From: Bryobacter sp.
GTDB taxonomy: Bacteria > Acidobacteriota > Terriglobia > Bryobacterales > Bryobacteraceae
DNA: 64,000 nt
Assembly: GCA_022843625.1 (NCBI GenBank)
Contig: JALHNH010000007.1
Location: forward strand, 124,001-188,000
Direction: 5' to 3'
In this document: positions 16,978 to 24,800 of the stretch, one piece after another
Position numbering within the stretch: the first letter of the stretch is position 1
Layout: every line of letters starts with the position of its first letter
Translations under genes and position numbers: made by a program
Notes under the pieces: model-generated
Seen by the model: the letters and a program-made list of their open reading frames with translations, nothing else
Told to the model about the DNA's origin: nothing
Databases searched by the model: none

Positions 16978-17391
16978 TCAGAACGGAACGCTGTCATCGT
17001 CATCGGCTGCTGTCGCCGTGCTCCCCGGTTGCTCCGGTCGCGGAGCGTCGTCTTCGCCGCGTTTGGCTGATCCCAGAAATGTGACGTTCTCGGCGACGAT
17101 CTGCATGTCTTTGTGCTGCGTGCCGTCGTTGCTCTTGTATTCGCGGGTGCGGACGCGCCCGACGATGCCGACAAGGCGGCCCCGATCAAGCCAATTGGCG
17201 CAAGCCTCAGATAGGCCGTTGAAAACGACCACCGGAAACCAGGTCGTGGCTTCCTTCTTCTCGCCGTTCTTCGACCACTGCTCGTTCACGGCGACCGAGA
17301 ATCGGCAGAACGGGACGTTGTTCTTCGTGTACTTCAGTTCGGGCGCCGACCCAACGTTTCCTACGATGGTGATGCTGTTGATTCCACTCAT
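16978..17391 (-). CDS. ssb: Single-stranded DNA-binding protein
   Basis: 137 residues. The OB-fold begins NSITIVGNVGSAPELKYT and carries CRFSVAVNE and TTWFPVVVFN, with an acidic C-terminal tip ending DDDDSVPF that recruits repair and replication partners. It binds single-stranded DNA during replication, repair or conjugative entry. The start overlaps the stop of the preceding small gene (ATGA), and the PRTRC E gene follows after 10 bases, so the SSB is coexpressed with the PRTRC cassette. This is likely the element's own SSB, not the chromosomal copy. Confidence 0.93.
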   Translation of the reverse strand: MSGINSITIVGNVGSAPELKYTKNNVPFCRFSVAVNEQWSKNGEKKEATTWFPVVVFNGLSEACANWLDRGRLVGIVGRVRTREYKSNDGTQHKDMQIVAENVTFLGSAKRGEDDAPRPEQPGSTATAADDDDSVPF

Positions 17392-17597
17392 ATGCTTTCT
17401 CCTGATTGAATTGGGCCGGAGGCAGCCGGCCTGGCTGTGCAACATGCGAGTTGCTCAATCTGTTCGCGCTGGTGGGCGATGTGACGTTGTAGTGCTGTGG
17501 CGGAGGCGCGCAGAGTCGCCGGCAACTCGCGCGCGAGAACTTCGTCGAACGTGCCTTCGAAGCCTTCTAAGATCGCCGCGAAGAAGTCGGCGTTCAT
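17388..17597 (-). CDS. Small hypothetical protein, 69 residues
   Basis: Starts in an ATGA overlap with the DUF3150 gene and ends in another with ssb, so it is translationally coupled on both sides. The sequence is mainly helical (FFAAILEGFEGTFDEVLARELPATLRASATALQRHIAHQREQIEQL) with a Cys pair near the end. No family recognised. Confidence 0.65.
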   Translation of the reverse strand: MNADFFAAILEGFEGTFDEVLARELPATLRASATALQRHIAHQREQIEQLACCTARPAASGPIQSGESI

Positions 17598-18607
17598 TGC
17601 GCCTCCTCATCAAAGCGGAACTTACGGCCGCCGGCCTTCACCAGCATGGTGTCCAAGTGCCCGGCGATCTCCGCCATGCCTTGCTGGACTCGCGCGCGCA
17701 GAGTGCTTGTTGACCGGAGGTCATCGGCATTGATGCCTTGCAGCAAGCCGCGTGCCTGGCCGACCAGCCGTTGCAGGTCGGCGTCATCGGTCACGTTGCG
17801 GAACTGGAAGTTGGCCAGGAACTCAACGAGATTCGACACCGTCGATTCCTTGAAACGCAGCGGCTTGCCATCGGTGCCGTCCTTCAGACGCTCGGCCATG
17901 TGCTGCACCAATCGAGCCATGGTTTCGCGCAAGACCTGCTGAATCTCTGAAGATGCCTCGGCCATGCGGCGCGCAGCTTTCTCGCGCTCTTGCTCGAACA
18001 CTTCGCGCGAGATTCCCTTCAACTGATCCGGCACGCCGAAGCTGACGTATTGCCAGGAGAACCCGAACTCGCGCGCGACATCCTCGATCGGAGGATAGTC
18101 GGCCGGATTGTAGAGTCCGCGGAGTCGCCGGGCCGCGTCCTGGCACAGGCCGGGGTACGCAGCGAGGAAGATCTGGACGAGTGCCTCGCGATCCGAACGG
18201 AACCCGCGCAGCCGCTGTTCCACCATCTCCAGCGCAGGAATCGGCAAGAGATGAATGCCGATCTCGAAGGGCAGGCAGATGTTGTAGAGGAAACGGCGGA
18301 TCTCGCCGTCGAAGCGGCCGATCGCCTTCAACTCGGGTGAGTCGAGCAGGTGCTTGCTCACCCTCAGCAGGTCCTTGTCGGCGTCGGCTTCGATCTGCGA
18401 TGTCGAGACCTTGCGCGTGTTGCCCATGGTCGAGAGCCGCACTTTGATGCACACCGTCTTGCTGGCGAGATCGACGCCGGGCTCGGTGATCGGAATGCCG
18501 ACGGGGCGGCCGCCACCATCACCGTTGTTCGCGGCTGCTATCGGTGGGGCTGACGACAGTGGGTGGGCCGCTTCAGGGACGGGGAAAAGAATTGCTTGCG
18601 TTGTCAT
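17594..18607 (-). CDS. DUF3150 domain protein
   Basis: 337 residues. After a disordered N-terminus of about 50 residues the protein matches DUF3150: DADKDLLRVSKHLLDSPELKAIGRFD, RFLYNICLPFEIGIHLLPIPALE, and DYPPIEDVAREFGFSWQYVSFGVP. The family is common on PRTRC-bearing plasmids and conjugative elements and has no known biochemical function. Strong GGAGG site 8 bases before the ATG. It is the first gene of the minus-strand PRTRC/SSB unit. Confidence 0.83.
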   Translation of the reverse strand: MTTQAILFPVPEAAHPLSSAPPIAAANNGDGGGRPVGIPITEPGVDLASKTVCIKVRLSTMGNTRKVSTSQIEADADKDLLRVSKHLLDSPELKAIGRFDGEIRRFLYNICLPFEIGIHLLPIPALEMVEQRLRGFRSDREALVQIFLAAYPGLCQDAARRLRGLYNPADYPPIEDVAREFGFSWQYVSFGVPDQLKGISREVFEQEREKAARRMAEASSEIQQVLRETMARLVQHMAERLKDGTDGKPLRFKESTVSNLVEFLANFQFRNVTDDADLQRLVGQARGLLQGINADDLRSTSTLRARVQQGMAEIAGHLDTMLVKAGGRKFRFDEEAQ

Positions 18608-18645
18608 TGGATGACCTCCAGAGAAAGAGTTGCGATAATGAAGCC

Positions 18646-18975
18646 GTGGCTGGATTGCGCGATTTCGAAGCGCTTCTGAAGTCGGTGCCTGAAGGAGAAA
18701 AGGCTCAGATCCTTAAGTGGGCGGTTGAGGAACTAGGCGGCGCTTTTCCTGGCATCGATTCGCGGCCCGACGTGTGCGGCGGCGAACCCTGCATCGTGCG
18801 GACACGAATTCCGGTCTGGGTTCTGGAGCAAGCCCGGCGCCTTGGCGCTTCCGAAGAAGCGCTGCTCACCAGCTATCCCACGATTCGCGCTGAGGATCTG
18901 CAGAACGCGTGGGCTTACGCCAGGACGCATCCCGACGCCATAGATGCTCAAATTCACCAAAACGAAGCTGCGTAG
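18646..18975 (+). CDS. DUF433 antitoxin-like protein
   Basis: About 109 residues. The C-terminal 75 match the DUF433 fold: GIDSRPDVCGGEPCIVRTRIPVWVLEQARRLGASEEALLTSYPTI, then DLQNAWAYARTHPDAI. These short helical DNA-binding-like proteins usually precede a DUF5615 PIN-like toxin, which is the case here after only 6 bases. An upstream helical extension (FEALLKSVPEGEKAQILKWAVEEL) is similar to that in other family members. GTG start chosen; the ribosome site is weak. Confidence 0.83.
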   Translation: MAGLRDFEALLKSVPEGEKAQILKWAVEELGGAFPGIDSRPDVCGGEPCIVRTRIPVWVLEQARRLGASEEALLTSYPTIRAEDLQNAWAYARTHPDAIDAQIHQNEAA

Positions 18976-18981
18976 ATCGAC

Positions 18982-19314
18982 GTGGCCCGCTTTTACACGA
19001 ATGAGAATATCGAGTTGCAGATCGTCCAAGCCCTTCGTGCGCTCGGGCATGATGTGCTGACTTCTTTCGAAGCCGGCAATGCTAACCGCTCGGTCGACGA
19101 CGACGATGTGCTTTCCTTCGCAGTAGAGCAGAACCGCGTCCTCGTCAGCCACAACCGGCTGCACTTCGTCCGTCGGCACTGGCATCGGACCCGGCCGCAT
19201 GTCGGCATTGTGGTGTGCAGCGTCGACCTTGACTATGCCGGACAGGCACAACGAATTCATGACGCCGTCGGCTCGGGCATCGCCGATCGGTTGGTTCGGG
19301 TGAACCGTCCTTAG
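18982..19314 (+). CDS. DUF5615 PIN-like toxin
   Basis: 110 residues, GTG start, 6 bases after the DUF433 gene. The fold matches Mut7-C/DUF5615 PIN-like nucleases: FYTNENIELQIVQALRALGHDVLTSFEAG, DDDDVLSFAVEQNRVLVSHN. The first acidic position (usually Asp-Glu-Asn) reads Asn-Glu-Asn, and the later Asp of 'VTHDxDF' reads Asn, so two metal ligands are altered relative to the commonest form. Ribonuclease activity is thus uncertain. The gene overlaps the convergent radical SAM gene by 4 bases. Confidence 0.82.
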   Translation: MARFYTNENIELQIVQALRALGHDVLTSFEAGNANRSVDDDDVLSFAVEQNRVLVSHNRLHFVRRHWHRTRPHVGIVVCSVDLDYAGQAQRIHDAVGSGIADRLVRVNRP

Positions 19315-19925
19315 GTGGGCAAGCCCACTACTGGGAAGCCTGTGATCGCCACCAGCCCTTGCTCCGAGATCGTAACCTCGACCTGCGGATCGCAGAAATC
19401 TGATGCGCTGAACCGCGTCGAATAGAGGCGAAGCACCTGATTCTTGCTGCTGCGAAGCGGTTCCCTTGCAGGCAGCGTGTCATTGAAGCGCCCGAGGATC
19501 GCGAAATCCAGATGCGTCCGACACTCTGCCCAGACCGCGCTTCTGCGCACCGAGTCAACGCCGGCAAGTGTGTAGTACGCGCCGCGTTCAAGCTCACGCT
19601 CCGAGTATCCGGAGAACATTCCGAGGCTTAGTTCCGGTATGGCCTTTGTCAGCCGCTTTGCAAGCTCCAGGAGTTCCCCTGCCTGGTGCATTGGCTCGCC
19701 ACCCGAGAACGTGACGCCCATGATCCCGGCGCTCTGCCGGCAAGCGAGTATCCAAGCTATGAGTTCGTCAACGCATTCCTGGTCTCCGCTAAACGGGTGA
19801 CTTCGCGGGTTCCAGCACGAGCGGCAGTTCAGGACACATCCCTGCAGGAACAATACTGCGCGCACGCCCGGTCCGTTCACCCGGCTGCTTGCGATCTTTC
19901 CGTGAATGAGCATGGACCACCTCAC
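19311..19925 (-). CDS. Radical SAM activase-like protein (4Fe-4S single-cluster type)
   Basis: 204 residues. The N-terminal GPGVRAVLFLQGC is followed by the cluster motif Cys30-x3-Cys34-x2-Cys37 and then GVTFSGGEP, as in the anaerobic ribonucleotide reductase activase NrdG. No NrdD is present, so it is not assigned nrdG. It should make a 5'-deoxyadenosyl radical or activate a partner protein. The GTG start overlaps the DUF2997 stop (GTGA), suggesting coupling. An alternative ATG lies 12 bases downstream. It belongs to the same-strand set with DUF2997, DUF1257 and the AAA+ ATPase. Confidence 0.85.
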   Translation of the reverse strand: MRWSMLIHGKIASSRVNGPGVRAVLFLQGCVLNCRSCWNPRSHPFSGDQECVDELIAWILACRQSAGIMGVTFSGGEPMHQAGELLELAKRLTKAIPELSLGMFSGYSERELERGAYYTLAGVDSVRRSAVWAECRTHLDFAILGRFNDTLPAREPLRSSKNQVLRLYSTRFSASDFCDPQVEVTISEQGLVAITGFPVVGLPT

Positions 19926-20116
19926 GCCTGTTGCGTTCGGTTGGTGGATCGCGGTGCTTCGACGTGGTACTCTCGCTTCTTCTCAGAGCGCATCACGTGG
20001 TCGCTTCCCTGAAGTGCTTTCGCGACGTCGGCGCAGCCCTTCCCCTGGAATCCCTCCAGGTCAATTGAGCTCTCACCGTTTTCGTCGATGACGATAGTTA
20101 TGGATTTGGGGGACAT
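19922..20116 (-). CDS. DUF2997 small protein
   Basis: 64 residues. The pattern SITIVIDENGESSIDLEGFQGKGCADVAKALQGS, followed by EKKREYH, is typical of DUF2997, with the GxGC motif that could carry a thiol modification or cluster contact. The start ATG follows GTGAGG at 6 bases. Its TGA overlaps the radical SAM start. Such proteins often neighbour DUF1257 and Ycf46-like AAA+ genes, as here. Function unknown. Confidence 0.82.
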   Translation of the reverse strand: MSPKSITIVIDENGESSIDLEGFQGKGCADVAKALQGSDHVMRSEKKREYHVEAPRSTNRTQQA

Positions 20117-20358
20117 CGTGGACCTCACTGCCAAAAGCTTCATGCCCGGCATCGAACCGGCCCATGATCTGGAGACTAACGTAAGAAGTGGAATGGTGTC
20201 GGAACGTGAGCTCGCGCCGAGCAGTCGCGTCAGGATGCGTACTGCATTCGACCGCGACTTCTACACTCGCGACGGCCTGTTCGCGCAGGATGCCACCCGG
20301 GCTCGCCGCCTACGTGGAAGGCTTACGTCTAGCGCAAGAGCTCGTGCACGCGAAGACT

Positions 20359-21600
20359 TCAGGGCAGCCACAGCACTTCGGAAATGGAGCGGGCCACGGC
20401 GCCATCCGCCGATTTGACGGCGACTTCTTTTCCATCCAGGCTCGCAACCCGAACAATTTCGTTATCGACGAACGCGACGGCCTTGCTATCGGGCGACCAA
20501 GCCGGAAAGCGTACGTACCGGGTATTGCCTTCGTAAACCTTGCGCAGACCGGTGCCATCAAGGCGGCACACCCATATGTTCGGGCCATTGGCGAAGGCGA
20601 CCAGACTGCCATCGGGGCTTACCGCCGGACTATTCGGAGCGTCGAAGTTGTCGTCTATGCGGCGGAGACTCCGCAACCGATTGTCGGACACAAAAATGCC
20701 AATCGCCGCGTTCTGAGCGTTTCCGCCAGTCGCTTTTGCGCCCGAGACAACCAAGCGACCATCGGGTGTCCATGCCGGCTGGGCGTATTGTGTGCCAAGG
20801 GCGGCGATCAGCCTGCCCTGCAGATCGATCACCAGCGGCTCAAGATTGGCGTTACTGAATGCGCCCATCATGGCCGCGTCCAGGCCTTGCGGCTTCTGGC
20901 TGCCCCAATATGCGATCTGTTTTCCATCCGGAGAGAACCTGGGCGAATAGTTCTTGTTGCCATAGACCGGCACCTGACGCGAGCCAGTGCCATCTGTCGT
21001 TGTGAGCATCATCTCACCGCGATTCGTGAGGTAGACAACTTCGCCGCTCGGGCGGATATCGAAGTTGCTGGAAAGTCCGAGAGCGCGCTGCCGTCCCGCT
21101 GCGAGGTCAATCGAAAACACGCCTCCACGATTTGCGAAATAGATCTTGCCCAGCAAACCGCCTTGCAATCCGCCTTGAGGACCTTGGTTGAGCGCGCCCT
21201 GCTGCGCCGAAGGTGGATCGAAGCTTCGGTCCGTCTTCAGCGCGCAACTGAACTGCACGCCATCGGTGCTGAACGAAAAGGAAAGTGTGCTTCCTCTTCC
21301 TTCATACCGGTTCCGCATCGCCCCCAAGAATCCGGTAAACGTCACCTTATTGTTAGCAAATTCGTAGCTGCCCGAGTTCTGGCCGACCGTAGTCCTATAC
21401 TTGCCCGCGCCGTCAATCACAAGATTTCCGATTGGAGCGGGCGAAGCCGTCACCATCGTGGTTGGCGCCATACCGGGCATCGGAAGTCCCGCCGTCACGC
21501 CAAGCAGAGTGCATGCGTATTCGCCTTTCAGCGGACTAGGGAGCGGCTCGGCTTCGAGGACCGCTATCACTGCCAGCGCTAACCACAGGTAACGCTTCAT
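20359..21600 (-). CDS. Secreted TolB/PD40-type beta-propeller protein
   Basis: 413 residues. A signal peptide (MKRYLWLALAVIAVLEA) precedes a beta domain of about 110 residues and then a six-blade-like propeller with PD40 repeats, e.g. YSPRFSPDGKQIAY, AQPAWTPDGRLVVS, SPAVSPDGSLVAF and FPAWSPDSKAVAF. These are common in acidobacterial secreted proteins and probably mediate protein or carbohydrate binding. It lies between DUF2997 and DUF1257 on the same strand, interrupting an otherwise collinear set, and seems to be unrelated cargo. Confidence 0.83.
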   Translation of the reverse strand: MKRYLWLALAVIAVLEAEPLPSPLKGEYACTLLGVTAGLPMPGMAPTTMVTASPAPIGNLVIDGAGKYRTTVGQNSGSYEFANNKVTFTGFLGAMRNRYEGRGSTLSFSFSTDGVQFSCALKTDRSFDPPSAQQGALNQGPQGGLQGGLLGKIYFANRGGVFSIDLAAGRQRALGLSSNFDIRPSGEVVYLTNRGEMMLTTTDGTGSRQVPVYGNKNYSPRFSPDGKQIAYWGSQKPQGLDAAMMGAFSNANLEPLVIDLQGRLIAALGTQYAQPAWTPDGRLVVSGAKATGGNAQNAAIGIFVSDNRLRSLRRIDDNFDAPNSPAVSPDGSLVAFANGPNIWVCRLDGTGLRKVYEGNTRYVRFPAWSPDSKAVAFVDNEIVRVASLDGKEVAVKSADGAVARSISEVLWLP

Positions 21601-21776
21601 GCTACCTAGTTTACCGCCGGTCGTTTGGCTATCCTGGGCGATTGAAATTGAAGGTCGGCTACACCACCCATGGGGGAGCCCCTACCTACGCGTGTCCTTT
21701 GCCAGCCTCCGGCACTACCGAGATTGGCTGCCACAGGGCGCGATAGCAGCGCTGAGCCTCGCCCTCGGTCTTCATC

Positions 21777-22193
21777 CTAGCGCACGGCGAACCGCAGCTG
21801 GACTTTCTGGCCCGTTGGCGTGTTGATCACCTCGCGGCCCTTGAAGACGTAGCCTTTTGCGCGGGCGACCGCCATCGTCTGCTTCTCCTTGTAAGTCTGC
21901 GTGACGCGCCCTAGCCAAGCTACGCCAAGCCCATGGTGGTTGCGATCCATGTCGTCGATGACGGCCTGATAGACGCCCGAGGCATCGCGCACGAACCCAA
22001 TGTCAGCCAAAGAGCCTTTCAGTTGCGCGCTCGGGATCACGATTTGCGCTTTCTCCCGCCAAACTGCACCGCCGTAGCCGAGCAGCGTCTGCCCGTTCCA
22101 ATCAACGACTGGCTGGTAGCCAAGTTCCTGAAGGGCCTCGACCAAATACTGGGCCTCAGTCACACTGGTACGCATCTCTTCGAATTTGGACAT
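21777..22193 (-). CDS. DUF1257 (Ycf35-like) protein
   Basis: 138 residues. Matches DUF1257, the family of chloroplast Ycf35: SVTEAQYLVEALQELGYQPVV, then AQIVIPSAQLKGSLADIGFVRDASGVYQAVIDDMD, and the final YVFKGREVINTPTGQKVQLRF. Function unknown. Strong AAGGAG site before the ATG. Ycf35-like and Ycf46-like genes tend to cluster, and the AAA+ gene at 22789-24315 supports a joint role. Confidence 0.85.
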   Translation of the reverse strand: MSKFEEMRTSVTEAQYLVEALQELGYQPVVDWNGQTLLGYGGAVWREKAQIVIPSAQLKGSLADIGFVRDASGVYQAVIDDMDRNHHGLGVAWLGRVTQTYKEKQTMAVARAKGYVFKGREVINTPTGQKVQLRFAVR

Positions 22194-22380
22194 GGTCTCT
22201 CCTTAGAATTTGGCCGACCGGCGGCCGCGTCGACCGACCGTCGACAGTCGGGGCCTAACCTTGCATCTTTCTGTGACCGATGGATATGATGAGGCGCGCT
22301 AATCGAGTCCCGACGAGGGAGAGCTTCCCTACGGCGGCCGTCCGACGCGCGTCAGTGAAATCATTGCGGAGTAGATCAGC

Positions 22381-22731
22381 ATGGGTTGGTTCAGCAAGAA
22401 GAAGGAGCAGCCAGCAACGCTCAACAGTGCACGTTATCGGGGCAAGCCTCTCCTGATCCTGCTGGAGAATTACGTCCTGGATTGCATAGGCTGCTTACCC
22501 AGCCAAACAGTGGCGACGGTCACTAGCATTACCCAGCAGGTCTACGGCGGCGGTGACGATTGGAAGACAACGTTGCGTTCTACGCTGCATCTGGACGAAT
22601 CGCTGGACGAGAACCTGCGGCAAATGTGGACTCACAATCAAGAGGTGGCACGGCAGGCCGGCCAGCCGCTTTCGCCAGAGGACTTTGCCCGCATGGTCGT
22701 GGATCAGAATTTCTCATCGTTGGTTGACTAA
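22381..22731 (+). CDS. Hypothetical protein, 116 residues
   Basis: Starts with MGWFSKKKEQPATLN after a GGAG site, divergent from DUF1257. The middle part (LLILLENYVLDCIGCLPSQTVATVTSITQQVYGG) has a conserved-looking Cys pair, and the C-terminus (EDFARMVVDQNFSSLVD) is helical. No signal peptide. I do not recognise the family. It is the only plus-strand gene within the AAA/DUF1257 set; the 57 bases to the AAA gene stop are convergent. Confidence 0.6.
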   Translation: MGWFSKKKEQPATLNSARYRGKPLLILLENYVLDCIGCLPSQTVATVTSITQQVYGGGDDWKTTLRSTLHLDESLDENLRQMWTHNQEVARQAGQPLSPEDFARMVVDQNFSSLVD

Positions 22732-22788
22732 AGCAGGTGGAAGACTCGTCCACGCCAAGCTCGAATGCGGCGGTGACAGCGGTTGTTC

Positions 22789-24315
22789 TCACTCCAAATC
22801 GCGGAGGGCCCGCTTGCCCAAGCCCACCAGTTCCGGTTTTGCGTCCGCCGTGTAAACGCCCGAACGCGATGCGCTCAGGAAGCGGCCGGACGCCTGCCGC
22901 CGCAGCGACTCGATCTGATCCGCCGCCGATTTCGCGACCGGGACGATGTAGTTGGCCGACTCCTTCAACGACAACCCGAGCCGCCAGGCTTTGCGGACGC
23001 ACTCTTTGATCTCCGCACCGGTCCAGCCGTCGTCGCTGGATCGATCGCGGTCTTCGACTTGCCACTTGTCCAGGTAGATGCGCCAGATCGCCTCACGCTC
23101 CTCTGCGTCGGGTAGATCGAAGAAGAACGTGCCCAGCGTGAACCGCCTCCGCAACTCGGGCGGCAGGCTCGTGATCGAGTTGCAAGTCGCGATCCAGAGA
23201 CTGCGGCCTTGCGAGATCGCATCGACGACTTGCAGGGCTGAGCGGAGCCGCTCGCCAGAGCCGCCAACCAGCGAACTTTGCATTGCCGCGAGGTCGAACG
23301 CGATGGTCGGAATTCCCGCGGTGTTGCCAGCGGCCTTCCCGATCATCGACTTCGCGCAGCCCGGCGGTCCGAGGAGAAGTGATCCATCCGCGCCGCGGTC
23401 CTGCATCCAGGTCAGCATTGTGCCGGTCATCTCGGTCTTGACGCCGGAGAGATCCGTGCCCGTGCCGGCGAACGCTTTCTCGATCTCGTCCACGAACACA
23501 ACCACGCGCGGCGCTTCTTTGCCGTTCACTACCGCGCGCAGGAACTGCTTGATGTTCGCGCAGCCTCCGACATCGGCGAAAGTCTCGCCGCCGCGCCAGA
23601 TGTCGAGTCCCGGCGCCTGCTCGACGGCCTGCCGCTTGCGCTCCCAGAGTTGTTCAACGTCCAGCCCCTTCTTCGACAGTGACATCGCCAGCACCTGCTC
23701 AGCCGGGAACGTCGCGAGCCCGATCAAGGCGTCCACCGCACTCGTCACCGCGGCATCGTCCGGTAGCGGCAACTCGGCCGATTCGAACGTTTCGCGAACC
23801 AGCGTTTCGAGGTCGGGCGCCGCAGGCAAGGGTTGATCGATCACCATCACGTCGCTTTGGAGTTCCACGGGCAGCACAGCGCCCGGCGTCGTGACCAGGA
23901 TCAGAGTCTGGCCGCCCGCCTTGAACACGTCACGCAAGTTCCAGATGCCCTGGAGGATGTCCACCTGTTCCCAGAGCCGATGCGGATTGTTGACGAACAC
24001 CACCGCGTCCGTGAACGCGTTGCGCTCGCCAGCGCGAGCTGCCTTGTACAGCGCACCAAGTAATTCCGCCGGTCCGAGCGTCTCGGGGTGGTCGCCCGCA
24101 ACGTCGCGCACGGCGGCCTTCCCCGGCTCGTTGCGCGCGGTCAGGCCACGCAGGATATCCCAGGACAGCACCGGCGTCTCGGCCTGCTTGGGGAGACCCG
24201 CCTCTACCTGATCCAATGCGCTCATCGGATCGGCGGTTCGAATCGCCAACAAAGGCGTAGCCGACCGGCGCGCTGCTTTGAAAACACGTTGAAAGTCATC
24301 GTGGGTGTGAGCCAT
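22789..24315 (-). CDS. AAA+ ATPase, Ycf46-like, with permuted Walker motifs
   Basis: 508 residues. The N-terminal 240 residues form an inactive-looking ATPase-like domain (AVVFVNNPHRLWEQ, TLILVTTPGAVLP), as in Ycf46. From about 247 the order is ADVGGCANIKQFL, then a Walker B-like VVVFVDEIEKAF (271-282), then Walker A GPPGCAKS (316-323), then sensor 1 TCN (377-379) and an arginine pair in PPELRRRF. Canonical AAA+ proteins have Walker A before Walker B. Start ATG is at 24315; no ribosome site is strong. It heads the set with DUF1257, DUF2997 and the radical SAM protein, and likely remodels a protein substrate. Confidence 0.8.
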   Translation of the reverse strand: MAHTHDDFQRVFKAARRSATPLLAIRTADPMSALDQVEAGLPKQAETPVLSWDILRGLTARNEPGKAAVRDVAGDHPETLGPAELLGALYKAARAGERNAFTDAVVFVNNPHRLWEQVDILQGIWNLRDVFKAGGQTLILVTTPGAVLPVELQSDVMVIDQPLPAAPDLETLVRETFESAELPLPDDAAVTSAVDALIGLATFPAEQVLAMSLSKKGLDVEQLWERKRQAVEQAPGLDIWRGGETFADVGGCANIKQFLRAVVNGKEAPRVVVFVDEIEKAFAGTGTDLSGVKTEMTGTMLTWMQDRGADGSLLLGPPGCAKSMIGKAAGNTAGIPTIAFDLAAMQSSLVGGSGERLRSALQVVDAISQGRSLWIATCNSITSLPPELRRRFTLGTFFFDLPDAEEREAIWRIYLDKWQVEDRDRSSDDGWTGAEIKECVRKAWRLGLSLKESANYIVPVAKSAADQIESLRRQASGRFLSASRSGVYTADAKPELVGLGKRALRDLE

Positions 24316-24336
24316 AGTGATTGAGAGCCTACTTGC

Positions 24337-24771
24337 ATGATCAGTGTGACTGGGGAACCGGACCTGGTCCGGAGAATCAAAGCGAGGGTCAACGGGTCCG
24401 AATCGTTCGCGGATGTTGAGGGCTGGGAATCCGTGCCTGACGATCCGGACAGCGTCGTTCTTCGCCTCACCATCGAGGGGATGATGCACGAAGCGTCGTC
24501 GGATCGGGGCTACTTTCACGCACTATGCGAAGTCCGCCGCCAGCTTGAACCGAAGGAAATCTTTCTGATCTGTTTTGGGACAGACAAATACGTTTACCCG
24601 TCGCCGATGCAGGAATCGATGGGGGCGGCCGAACTGGCGTACCGAACCACGTTGGGGAAGCCTGCGCTTACCGCGGACATCGTGAACATCTTCGACGAAG
24701 ATCCAGCCTGCAATCCCTCGACTATTGAGGACCAGGAATATTTCCATCAATCGTGGTTGGCCAGCTTGTAG
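24337..24771 (+). CDS. Hypothetical protein, 144 residues
   Basis: Sequence begins MISVTGEPDLVRRIKARVNG and includes EIFLICFGTDKYVYPSPMQESMGAAELAYRTTLG. A compact alpha/beta protein without signal or membrane segment. Family not recognised. It starts 21 bases from the divergent AAA gene, leaving almost no room for separate promoters, so regulatory overlap is probable. Confidence is in the gene, not in any function. Confidence 0.6.
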   Translation: MISVTGEPDLVRRIKARVNGSESFADVEGWESVPDDPDSVVLRLTIEGMMHEASSDRGYFHALCEVRRQLEPKEIFLICFGTDKYVYPSPMQESMGAAELAYRTTLGKPALTADIVNIFDEDPACNPSTIEDQEYFHQSWLASL

Positions 24772-24800
24772 AAGCGCTCCTCCGACCTGGACAAAGAGAT

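Noticed and set aside
19311-19925. Anaerobic ribonucleotide reductase activase NrdG
   Set aside because: NrdG-like motifs are there, but no NrdD gene lies nearby and the context is DUF2997/DUF1257/AAA+.
20188-21582. A 464-codon plus-strand reading opposite the propeller gene
   Set aside because: The opposite strand has a signal peptide and clear PD40 repeats; this is an antisense shadow of high-GC coding DNA.
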